From: NIOZ-UU13 sp964444135
GTDB taxonomy: Bacteria > Planctomycetota > Phycisphaerae > Sedimentisphaerales > Anaerobacaceae
NCBI GenBank assembly: GCA_964444135.1
Contig: CAYUFX010000186.1
Coordinates: 1-5,631, forward strand
DNA: 5,631 bases
Reading direction: 5' to 3'
A program made the position numbers and the translations under genes. This document shows positions 1 through 5,389 of this stretch, piece by piece. Under the pieces are notes generated by a model, which was not told the origin of the DNA, did no database searches, and worked only from the letters and a program-made list of their open reading frames with translations. The number at the start of each line of letters is the position of its first letter. Position 1 is the first letter of the stretch.

Positions 1-276
1 GCCACCGACGTTGTCAAGTCGGTAGGCCCGGCCGGAAACTTCCTGGCCGAACCACACACGGTCGAACACTTTCGCAAGGAACTCTGGCTGCCCGACCAAA
101 TATGGACACGACAAAGCTATGAGGGTTGGCAGGCTCAAGAAGCTGCCTCATTCGCAGATCGGCTCGCCGAACATGTCAACAGCATCTTAACAACACACAC
201 CCCGCAGTTACTTGATGAAGCTCTGTCCCGGGAGATCGACCGTATTGTCAAATCTGCCGAGCACGAGCTCGGATAA
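1..276 (+). CDS. MttB-superfamily corrinoid methyltransferase, C-terminal fragment (5' end outside window)
   Basis: Frame 1 is open from the first base to TAA at 274-276, giving the last 91 residues of a protein. It contains VGPAGNFLAEPHTVEHFRKE, followed by LW.P and a Y..W. block, the usual carboxy-terminal signature of the trimethylamine methyltransferase (MttB) superfamily. Family members are about 480-500 residues long, so roughly four fifths of the protein lies upstream. They transfer a methyl group from a methylated amine (trimethylamine, glycine betaine or related quaternary amines) to a cognate corrinoid protein in the cytoplasm. Whether this member has the pyrrolysine of true MttB cannot be judged, because that site lies in the missing part. 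The tail (about residues 60-91) is a charged helix, ALSREIDRIVKSAEHELG. The family is clear; the substrate is not known. Confidence 0.85.
   Translation, partial: ATDVVKSVGPAGNFLAEPHTVEHFRKELWLPDQIWTRQSYEGWQAQEAASFADRLAEHVNSILTTHTPQLLDEALSREIDRIVKSAEHELG
257..272 (+). other. GC-rich hairpin over the 3' end of the methyltransferase CDS
   Basis: CCGAGC, loop ACGA and GCTCGG form a perfect 6-bp stem with a tetraloop, immediately before the TAA stop. No T-run follows (ATAAGTCTTGACGG), so it does not qualify as a standard intrinsic terminator. It could stabilise the mRNA 3' end or be a chance product of coding sequence. Confidence 0.3.
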
Positions 277-338
277 GTCTTGACGGATGCTCCCAATGTG
301 GTATCTTTGGCAAAAAGTTTGACTACCCGGATACTTCC

Positions 339-370
339 TTGACCACCTTAGAAGTCAAGCACGGTATAAT
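339..370 (+). promoter_or_regulatory. Weak sigma70-like promoter candidate upstream of the aldolase operon
   Basis: TTGACC (339-344, 5/6 to TTGACA) and a perfect TATAAT (365-370) are separated by 20 bp, longer than the preferred 16-18 bp. If used, transcription would start near 377 and the leader would carry the hairpin element before the aldolase gene at 617. It overlaps the possible gene remnant, so one of the two readings is probably wrong. Confidence 0.25.
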
Positions 371-456
371 CTATTCGGAAGCCGTTCACTTATTGTTTAG
401 GAAGATACCGGGCGAATTCCAGGAAGAAGTAAACAAGGTTTTTCAGACTTAATTAG

Positions 457-572
457 TTCCTGTTGCGGAAACAGTATTTGTCATTCCCGCGAAAGCGGTA
501 ATCCAGTTTTTCGCTCTGGACCCCTGCTTTCGCAGGGGTGACATCATCGGTTTTTATTTTCCGCAACAGAAA
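457..572. repeat. Inverted-repeat element (dRS3/MITE-like) with nested hairpins
   Basis: The outer arms are TTCCTGTTGCGGAAA (457-471) and TTTCCGCAACAGAAA (558-572), complementary at 14/15. Inside, 480-506 and 516-542 form a second imperfect inverted repeat of 27-nt arms around a 9-nt loop. Each inner arm also folds on itself: CCGC-GAAA-GCGG in the left one and CCCCTGC-TTTC-GCAGGGG (521-538, perfect 7-bp stem) in the right one. The core ATTCCCGCGAAAGCGGTAAT is one base away from the dRS3 consensus ATTCCC(N8)GGGAAT known from Neisseria, and similar repeats are common between genes of other proteobacteria. The element is flanked by CTTAATTAG (448-456) and CTTATTAG (573-580), which look like an imperfect target duplication with one indel. 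It contains no gene. Confidence 0.75.
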
Positions 573-596
573 CTTATTAGTACCCCGAGAATCCAC

Positions 597-607
597 GGGA
601 GAAAGAG
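597..607 (+). promoter_or_regulatory. Ribosome binding site of the RraA-family gene
   Basis: GGGAGAAAGAG is a purine-rich stretch 9-15 nt upstream of ATG 617. The GGAG core at 598-601 is a little far from the start, so ATG 620, immediately following, is an equally possible initiator. Confidence 0.5.
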
Positions 608-616
608 CATTGTGAC

Positions 617-1366
617 ATGATGAGGTCGCTGAGCCATGAAGAGCTGTTGCAATTGAAGCGCTGGAATACACCAACGATTTACAATGGCTGGGAGCAGATC
701 ACTAAACACGACCGCACAAAGGGGTGCATGAATCTGGAAGAGACTCGTGACTTCATGCCTCAAATGGGGCCGATGATCGGCTATGCCGTTACGGTTGTCA
801 TCGAGCCCGGCAATCCTGACCATACCCGGAACAGGCCGGATGCCTGGAAGGCTTACCAAGAGTACGTGGCCGGCGTGCACGGACCAAAAATCGTTGTGGT
901 TCAGGACTTGGATAAACCCAATTGTGTTGGTTCATTTTGGGGAGAAGTCAACGCGAATGTGCACAAAGCACTGGGGTGCGTCGGCACTATCACGGACGGT
1001 GCCGTAAGGGACATTGATGAAATGTGCAATGCGGGCTTCAAAGCAATCGCGCGAAGGATGTGCGTTGGGCACGCATACAGCGTGCCTGTGCGATGGGGCG
1101 GCGAGGTAGAGGTCTTCGGCTGTAGAATCAGTGAATGGGACCTCATCCATGCCGACAAACATGGTTTCCTAATCATTCCACAGCAGGAGCAGAAGTCCTT
1201 GTACGAGGCTGTCTGTTTCATGGATGCCAATGAATGTCGGACAATGATTGCCGCCGCCCGGAACACCACTGGAAAACCGATTGCCCGGATATTACGCGAA
1301 CTAAATGATGCCGGGAAGGCATTCAAGAAAAACGCCGCGGAGAAGTTTCATCGAAAGGGGGAATAG
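617..1366 (+). CDS. RraA-family protein, likely HMG/oxaloacetate-type class II aldolase
   Basis: A 249-residue cytosolic protein of the RraA / 4-hydroxy-4-methyl-2-oxoglutarate aldolase fold. The family signature is clear: FWGEVNANV (107-115), then GCVGTITDGAVRDIDEM (120-136), where R131 is expected to bind the pyruvyl carboxylate and D132 the divalent metal, with E135 as the following acidic residue. Loss of this R-D pair would mean a non-enzymatic relative; it is intact here. HADKHGFLIIP (178-188) matches the late family block. Such enzymes cleave 4-hydroxy-2-oxo-acids to pyruvate or decarboxylate oxaloacetate, usually as trimers or hexamers. The true RNase E inhibitor RraA is shorter (about 160 residues); this longer form is typical of catabolic relatives, so I favour an enzyme. 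ATG 617 is followed directly by ATG 620. The dehydrogenase gene lies 5 nt downstream, so the two are co-transcribed. The substrate is inferred only at class level. Confidence 0.82.
   Translation: MMRSLSHEELLQLKRWNTPTIYNGWEQITKHDRTKGCMNLEETRDFMPQMGPMIGYAVTVVIEPGNPDHTRNRPDAWKAYQEYVAGVHGPKIVVVQDLDKPNCVGSFWGEVNANVHKALGCVGTITDGAVRDIDEMCNAGFKAIARRMCVGHAYSVPVRWGGEVEVFGCRISEWDLIHADKHGFLIIPQQEQKSLYEAVCFMDANECRTMIAAARNTTGKPIARILRELNDAGKAFKKNAAEKFHRKGE
1354..1362 (+). promoter_or_regulatory. Ribosome binding site of the D-2-hydroxyacid dehydrogenase
   Basis: AAAGGGGGA lies inside the last codons of the aldolase gene, 9 nt before ATG 1372. The upstream gene ends in tandem in-frame stops (TAG TAA, 1364-1369), and the two genes are likely translationally coupled. 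Confidence 0.65.
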
Positions 1367-1371
1367 TAAGC

Positions 1372-2337
1372 ATGAGAATTGTCGTGCTTGATGGTCATAC
1401 GTTAAATCCCGGAGACCTGAGCTGGGCCGGGCTGCATGAGCTTGGCCAATGTCACATTCACGACCGCACATCGCCGGGCGCCATTGTTCGAGGCGCGCAA
1501 GAAGCAGAAATCGTATTAACCAACAAAACGCAATTGTCCAAAGAGACCATTGAGCAATTGCCAAAGCTCAGATACATCGGCGTATTAGCAACCGGATATA
1601 ACGTCGTCGATGTCAAGGCGGCATCTCAACAGAACATTTGTGTCACCAATATACCGGCCTATGGTACGGTTTCAGTGGCCCAAATGGTATTTGCCCACCT
1701 GCTGAACTTGACCCAGCATGTCGCCGAGCACGGACAGTCCGTCCAGGCGGGCGACTGGAGCCGGAGCCGGGATTTCTGCTACTGGAATTTTCCGCTGGTT
1801 GAGCTGGCAGGCCTGACTATGGGCATCATCGGGCTGGGCCGAATCGGCCAAACAACGGCAAGGCTCGCATTGGATTTTGGGATGAAGGTCATATATTTCG
1901 ATGTAGAAAAGTCGATAACTCCGCAGGTCAACGCCCAGGCCGTGGATTTAGACACGCTATTCCGGGAAAGCGACGTGGTGAGTCTGCATTGTCCCTTGAC
2001 CGATTCCAACTATCGACTGGTCAACGAGCAACGGCTGCAACTGATGAAACCAACGGCCTTTCTCATCAATACCAGTCGTGGTTCGCTGATTGATGAGAAG
2101 GCACTGGCCGATGCGCTCAATACCGGCAAAATCGCCGGTGCAGGATTGGACGTTTTGAGCCGGGAACCACCTGAAGCTGATAACCCCTTGTTGAAGGCGA
2201 AGAATTGTTACATAACTCCACATATTGCCTGGGCGACCAGGGCAGCTCGTCAGCGCCTGATGGATATTGCACTAACAAACATACAGGCGTTCCTGAACGG
2301 CAGGCCTCAAAATGCAATCTCTAAGATATTAACCTAA
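1372..2337 (+). CDS. D-isomer-specific 2-hydroxyacid dehydrogenase (glycerate dehydrogenase/hydroxypyruvate reductase-like)
   Basis: The 321-residue protein has the full family length. Order: an N-terminal catalytic half with LATGYNVVD (72-80) binding the substrate carboxylate, the Rossmann domain with GLGRIG (154-159), and a return to the catalytic domain at the C-terminus. D177 at the end of the second beta strand suggests NAD(H) rather than NADP(H). The catalytic triad is complete: R236 in TSRG, E265 in SREPP and H284 in TPHIAW. It should reversibly reduce a 2-oxo-acid such as hydroxypyruvate or glyoxylate to the D-2-hydroxy acid in the cytosol. The TGYN and PHIAWAT blocks resemble glycerate dehydrogenases (HprA/GyaR type) more than phosphoglycerate dehydrogenase; there is no ACT domain. 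It lies 5 nt after the RraA-family aldolase, which suggests one pathway in which an aldolase product is oxidised or reduced. The family call is firm; the exact substrate is not. Confidence 0.9.
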   Translation: MRIVVLDGHTLNPGDLSWAGLHELGQCHIHDRTSPGAIVRGAQEAEIVLTNKTQLSKETIEQLPKLRYIGVLATGYNVVDVKAASQQNICVTNIPAYGTVSVAQMVFAHLLNLTQHVAEHGQSVQAGDWSRSRDFCYWNFPLVELAGLTMGIIGLGRIGQTTARLALDFGMKVIYFDVEKSITPQVNAQAVDLDTLFRESDVVSLHCPLTDSNYRLVNEQRLQLMKPTAFLINTSRGSLIDEKALADALNTGKIAGAGLDVLSREPPEADNPLLKAKNCYITPHIAWATRAARQRLMDIALTNIQAFLNGRPQNAISKILT

Positions 2338-2549
2338 AAAGGATTTGACTTAGCTAACGGTCTTTACTAACCGTAACTGGTTTTATGTAACTTCGCACAA
2401 ACAATTTAGTTAACAAACTTTCAAGATTTTGGGCGCCTATGGGTTGTTAATAGAGATTTAGGGCAGCTAAGACCGTGTCGAGATTTGGAGTGGAGTCATT
2501 CATAAGGACAACACAATGGACCACAAGACTGTAGAATGTTGATTCGTTG
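2338..2549. other. Intergenic region between the metabolic operon and the restriction-modification operon
   Basis: No convincing gene is seen on either strand. A short hairpin ACGGT (2357-2361) / ACCGT (2370-2374), followed 9 nt later by TTTTA, is a poor terminator candidate for the upstream operon. A nine-codon reading frame (2516-2542, MDHKTVEC plus stop) has a good AAGGA 7 nt upstream and is listed separately. Composition becomes AT-rich here, marking the change from the metabolic genes to the accessory segment. Confidence 0.5.
2504..2542 (+). other. Minimal ORF with a Shine-Dalgarno sequence (MDHKTVEC), doubtful
   Basis: AAGGA (2504-2508) lies 7 nt before ATG 2516; the frame codes eight residues (MDHKTVEC) and stops at TGA 2540-2542, just upstream of the methyltransferase promoter. 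It could be the remains of a gene start cut by recombination at the left border of the restriction-modification segment, or chance. It lies before the promoter at 2550-2577, so it is not a leader peptide of that transcript. Confidence 0.15.
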
Positions 2550-2577
2550 TTGAATATCTCCCAATAACGGCTATAAT
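2550..2577 (+). promoter_or_regulatory. Sigma70-type promoter of the restriction-modification operon
   Basis: TTGAAT (2550-2555, 4/6 to TTGACA), a 16-bp spacer and a perfect TATAAT (2572-2577) lie just upstream of the methyltransferase gene. The expected start of transcription is near 2584, about 10 nt before ATG 2595 or about 74 nt before the better-supported start at 2658. No second strong promoter is seen before the endonuclease, so it likely serves both genes. Confidence 0.6.
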
Positions 2578-2581
2578 AGCC
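2569..2581. promoter_or_regulatory. Perfect palindrome over the -10 box, possible operator
   Basis: GGCTAT-A-ATAGCC has perfect 6-bp arms around one central base and covers the whole -10 hexamer. A dimeric protein bound here would block the promoter. Restriction-modification operons are commonly self-regulated by a C protein or by the methyltransferase itself, but no separate C gene is visible in the window, so the binder is unknown. Confidence 0.4.
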
Positions 2582-2594
2582 GACTGACAACCTG

Positions 2595-4148
2595 ATGACA
2601 CTGATGGTACGTGAGTGCATCACAGATGATACGGATCCTTATTACTTAGGAATGACGATGGAACAAGGATTGTTGTTTCGCATTGAGAACCAAAGCACAA
2701 AGAAGCAGCATTTGAAAACACCTCAAGGGTATCGTGGTTTTGCAGCATTCCACAAGTATTGGGGCAAAAAACCTATAGAGTGCCTTAGCTACCTGATTGA
2801 GAACCTTACAGATGAGCATGAACTTGTTCTGGACCCATTTATCGGCTATGGATTGGTTGCAAGGGAAGCGCTCCAGAGAAACCGCAGGTTTATCGGCATC
2901 GATATCAATCCAGTGTCAATAGAATTGTCAAAACTCATGGTCAGTCCTCCCAGCCGAGCGTCTTTCTCAGAAGCTCTGAAGAGGATGCAAACAGATATCA
3001 AGCCACAGATTGAAGAAACTTATAAGCTGGCAAATGGAGACATTGCAACCCACTTCCTTTGGGAAGGTAACGACTTGAAGTCTGTGTGGGGGGTGAGTAG
3101 TAAACAAAAAAGACAGGAGTACGAACCAACAATCCACGACTTTAAGCTATTTGAGAAGTATTACGACTATTCCACCAAGTACATAAGAGGCTTGAAGTTC
3201 TTCACGAACTCACGAATAAACGCCTCACCTGAAATGACCATCTCCGACCTGTTTACTGGCCGTGCCCTTCGAAACATAGACCTGATTCTGACATTTATCA
3301 GACAACAACCAGAAGACATACGAAACGCACTTCTTCTTACATTGACGGCGGCTTCTGGACAGATGTCGAATATGGTCTTTGCCGTAAGCAGGAGAGGCAA
3401 AAAAACCGGTAAGATACAAGAGCGGATGTCTGTTGGCAGTTGGGTGATTGGCTACTGGCGACCTAAAGTCCACTTCGAGATAAATGTGTGGAACTGCTTC
3501 CTGAACAGAGCGAGAAGACTGATAAAGGCATTAGAAGATGTCTACTCACGAAAGAACGTTAGACTCGCCGTCGATTTCTCAGATGTCATTCGCTCAAAGG
3601 CCCAAGTGGCTCTTATCAAGAATGATGCAAGGCATGTTCTTAAGAATCTGCCTCCGGGGACAGCATCGCTCATCCTGACAGACCCTCCGCACAGTGACCG
3701 AATACCTTATCTGGAACTAAGTGAACTCTGGAACGCAATCTTGGGGCAGCAAGCGCCTTTCGACCTTGAAATAGTTGTTTCCAACGCACGAGAAAGGGAT
3801 AAGAGTAAAGACACTTACACAAATGAAATGCAAGAGTTCTTTGTCGATGCCGCTCGCATCTTGTGTAATGGTGGAATAATGGCCATCCTTTTTAACGCCT
3901 ACGATTTGAAGAGTTGGGAGTATCTCACAACCCTTCAGAAGAAATCGGATTCAATTAGATTCAGGGGCTGTTTCCCAATGTCGTATTCTGCGGGTTCAGT
4001 AGTTCAGGATAACAGAAAGGGTGCCTTGAAACATGATTACGTCCTGATTTACGAGAAGTACTCTGGGTCTCTGGCGAGGCAGAGCCGTTGGAAGGAACTA
4101 ACCAAATTAGATGGATGGTCCTCATCGTTACCTACGAAGGAGAAGTAA
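2595..4148 (+). CDS. DNA methyltransferase of a type II restriction-modification system (amino-methyltransferase, DPPH motif)
   Basis: A 517-residue SAM-dependent DNA methyltransferase expected to modify an exocyclic amine (N6-adenine or N4-cytosine) in the site cut by its partner. Seen in order: FHKYWGKKP (52-60, motif X-like); motif I LDPFIGYG (79-86) with the acidic D103 in GIDINP (101-106); a long middle region (107-340) including GSWVIGYWRPKVHFEINVWN (281-300), probably target recognition; KNDARHVL (342-349, motif III-like); motif IV TDPPH (362-366) followed by PYLELSELW (371-379); and a C-terminal strand with HDYVLIYEK (480-488). The order I-middle-IV resembles alpha-group enzymes. Motif IV has His where Tyr, Phe or Trp is usual, and motif I has GYG for GSG. 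ATG 2595 lacks a Shine-Dalgarno sequence; ATG 2658 (Met22) has AGGA 6 nt upstream, so the true protein may be 496 residues. The endonuclease gene starts 2 nt after the stop. The class is firm; N6 versus N4 and the site are not. Confidence 0.85.
   Translation: MTLMVRECITDDTDPYYLGMTMEQGLLFRIENQSTKKQHLKTPQGYRGFAAFHKYWGKKPIECLSYLIENLTDEHELVLDPFIGYGLVAREALQRNRRFIGIDINPVSIELSKLMVSPPSRASFSEALKRMQTDIKPQIEETYKLANGDIATHFLWEGNDLKSVWGVSSKQKRQEYEPTIHDFKLFEKYYDYSTKYIRGLKFFTNSRINASPEMTISDLFTGRALRNIDLILTFIRQQPEDIRNALLLTLTAASGQMSNMVFAVSRRGKKTGKIQERMSVGSWVIGYWRPKVHFEINVWNCFLNRARRLIKALEDVYSRKNVRLAVDFSDVIRSKAQVALIKNDARHVLKNLPPGTASLILTDPPHSDRIPYLELSELWNAILGQQAPFDLEIVVSNARERDKSKDTYTNEMQEFFVDAARILCNGGIMAILFNAYDLKSWEYLTTLQKKSDSIRFRGCFPMSYSAGSVVQDNRKGALKHDYVLIYEKYSGSLARQSRWKELTKLDGWSSSLPTKEK
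2647..2660 (+). promoter_or_regulatory. Ribosome binding site supporting the alternative methyltransferase start (ATG 2658)
   Basis: TAGGA (2647-2651) lies 6 nt before ATG 2658. No comparable site precedes ATG 2595 (ACTGACAACCTG) or ATG 2604. The alternative start removes 21 residues that carry no recognisable domain and leaves the motif X-like block about 30 residues from the N-terminus. Confidence 0.45.
4137..4142 (+). promoter_or_regulatory. Ribosome binding site of the restriction endonuclease
   Basis: AAGGAG lies 8 nt before ATG 4151, inside the last codons of the methyltransferase gene. It selects 4151 over the upstream in-frame ATG 4088, which lies deep inside the methyltransferase gene and has no such site. 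Confidence 0.8.
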
Positions 4149-4150
4149 CT

Positions 4151-5224
4151 ATGCCGCGTACATTTGACCAAGCAAATAGTGATTTCAAAAACGACAAGAT
4201 AAGAGAACTATCTCAAGACCCTGACGGCCTACGTTTTTTGAAACTTCGTTCGCTATCCAGGACAGAGTATATGGAGCGACTGGCTGAGGACTGTGACCTT
4301 ACACATCCCAACCTCCGGGGGAATAGATTACTCCGATTTCTATACGAATCCAACATAACGAATCAACAGTTGGACCAGACAATCAACACCATATACACCG
4401 AAGAGCGAACAGAGCGGCAACAAGGCGAAGACGAACTGGTAAGCCAACTCTACCGAGTGGCGGTCTTTGACTGGGGCGGGCTTCATCAGAACAGTTTGGA
4501 GAAGACAATAGTTGATAACTATGTAAAGAAAATAAAGTCCTATGACCGCCTCTGCGACTGCATTGAAAACGAACTCCATCAAAGCATGAAAGGTTACGTT
4601 CTCTGTTCTTGGTACAATCATTGGACATCAAGAATAATAGAAGACATATTCCGAGACCACACTATAATACTTCCTGCCGTGGGCCTGATTAAGAAAATCG
4701 ACTTCTTCTGCAAGGGAGTGCCATTTGACCTGAAGGTAACCTATATGCCCGAGGGTTTCATCCACGAGAAGCGAAGAGCGGATGGATTGAGGCGGTTCTG
4801 CAGGGAGCATGCAATATACTTTGATCCTGACCTTCCAAACGCAAGATTGCGGGAAGATCTCTGGGCCAAGGTCAGCGACCATCCTTCGGAGGGTGCAACG
4901 CAGTTGATTGGGGACTTGAAAAGTAAGAGAATTGAGTACTTAGAGTCGGCGTTAGATAATCCTATTGAACTCATCAAGTGGTTGTACGAGAACCAAGGTG
5001 TGCGCAGGTTTGATGCCTCAAATCGACTTTTTTTGGTCTTAGTGGACCGTGGCAATTTCTTCGATTCTTGGAAACTCAAGAGAGCAAAACCCTTGCTTGT
5101 CGATAAAATCCACTCGCACCTTGATAATGTCTCGGGTACCCCAGGATTTGATGTCTCATTTGAATGGGATGGCATCCACTACGATGCCACCTCTGATATC
5201 ATTTTCGTAGTCCATTCCAGATGA
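4151..5224 (+). CDS. Putative type II restriction endonuclease (PD-(D/E)XK fold)
   Basis: A 357-residue soluble protein with no signal peptide or membrane segment. The start at 4151 is set by AAGGAG and lies 2 nt after the methyltransferase stop. The best active-site candidate is IKKIDFFCKGVPFDLKVTYM (180-199): D184 on one strand and D193-L194-K195 on the next match the PD-(D/E)XK pattern D-X(8)-(D/E)XK, with Asp replacing the more usual Glu. E164 in the helix before (RIIEDIF) may be a further metal ligand. The N-terminal 150 residues are rich in charged helices (TEERTERQQGEDELV, 83-97) and the C-terminal part (290-357) reads as alternating strands. I do not recognise a named family. The function rests on the active-site pattern plus position directly behind a DNA methyltransferase, the standard type II arrangement. 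It would cut double-stranded DNA lacking the partner's methylation. No frameshift or truncation is seen, so the system appears intact. Confidence 0.72.
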   Translation: MPRTFDQANSDFKNDKIRELSQDPDGLRFLKLRSLSRTEYMERLAEDCDLTHPNLRGNRLLRFLYESNITNQQLDQTINTIYTEERTERQQGEDELVSQLYRVAVFDWGGLHQNSLEKTIVDNYVKKIKSYDRLCDCIENELHQSMKGYVLCSWYNHWTSRIIEDIFRDHTIILPAVGLIKKIDFFCKGVPFDLKVTYMPEGFIHEKRRADGLRRFCREHAIYFDPDLPNARLREDLWAKVSDHPSEGATQLIGDLKSKRIEYLESALDNPIELIKWLYENQGVRRFDASNRLFLVLVDRGNFFDSWKLKRAKPLLVDKIHSHLDNVSGTPGFDVSFEWDGIHYDATSDIIFVVHSR

Positions 5225-5243
5225 TGGCTCTCCACGTATTAGA

Positions 5244-5379
5244 TTAGGTTGTGTCTGAAAACTCACTTGCCACATTCCTGGTGCTTGTCCAACGCTGATT
5301 CTGGGGCCAGTATCGGGGGGCGAGTCAGAGAATTTGAGTTCACTCTGAACTATCGGCAGAGTTTTCAGACAGAACTTAG
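5244..5379. mobile_element. 128-bp MITE-like element (5248-5375) with TTAG target duplications
   Basis: The terminal inverted repeats are GTTGTGTCTGAAAACTC (5248-5264) and GAGTTTTCAGACAGAAC (5359-5375), complementary at 16/17 including a perfect 13-bp core. TTAG occurs immediately outside both ends (5244-5247 and 5376-5379), a 4-bp direct repeat expected from transposition; TTAG fits the YTAR target preference described for the IS5 group. The interior has no transposase gene and carries a small palindrome AGTTCA-CTC-TGAACT (5337-5351). It is therefore a non-autonomous element or an internally deleted insertion sequence that would need a transposase elsewhere. It lies 23 nt after the endonuclease stop and may act as its transcription end through its long hairpin. 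Confidence 0.7.
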
Positions 5380-5389
5380 TCAAAGGTCT

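Larger units (their letters stand above)
219..452 (+). pseudogene. Possible remnant of a small gene (open frame without a start codon)
   Basis: Frame 3 is open from 219 (after TGA at 216-218) to TAA at 450-452, overlapping the end of the methyltransferase gene. The part beyond 276 reads like protein: a CSQCG motif near 288-302, FDYPDT, then EVKHGIIYSEAVHLLFRKIP and a charged tail ending VFQT. No ATG or GTG lies in frame; only a TTG at 339 could serve, without a Shine-Dalgarno sequence. The natural reading is the 3' piece of a decayed or deleted gene, or an open frame by chance (about 78 codons, of which 58 lie outside the upstream gene). The stop codon lies in the left flank of the inverted-repeat element, so insertion of that element may have cut the frame. 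I do not recognise a family. Confidence 0.25.

Noticed and set aside
453..674. A 73-codon minus-strand frame containing DDVTPAKAGVQSEKLDYRFR
   Set aside because: VTPAKAGVQ is the well-known spurious translation of this class of intergenic palindromic repeat, not a protein.
901..1326. A 141-codon open frame on the minus strand within the RraA-family gene
   Set aside because: It lies wholly under a gene with clear family motifs on the plus strand, has no ribosome binding site, and its translation (rich in Ser, Pro and Cys) shows no domain. It is a shadow frame.
2357..2390. Possible terminator after the dehydrogenase gene (ACGGT / ACCGT stem)
   Set aside because: The stem is only 5 bp and the following T-rich stretch is short and displaced, so it does not meet intrinsic terminator criteria.
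2357..2476. Inverted repeat ACGGTCTT (2357-2364) / AAGACCGT (2469-2476)
   Set aside because: Only 8 bp with about 100 nt between the arms and no target duplication; expected by chance in a region of this size.
4088..4150. An in-frame upstream extension of the endonuclease to ATG 4088
   Set aside because: It would overlap the methyltransferase gene by about 60 bases without a ribosome binding site, whereas ATG 4151 has AAGGAG 8 nt upstream.
4741..5175. A 144-codon open frame on the minus strand within the endonuclease gene
   Set aside because: It is antisense to the endonuclease frame, has Ser/Pro/Leu-rich composition typical of shadow frames, and has no start signal.
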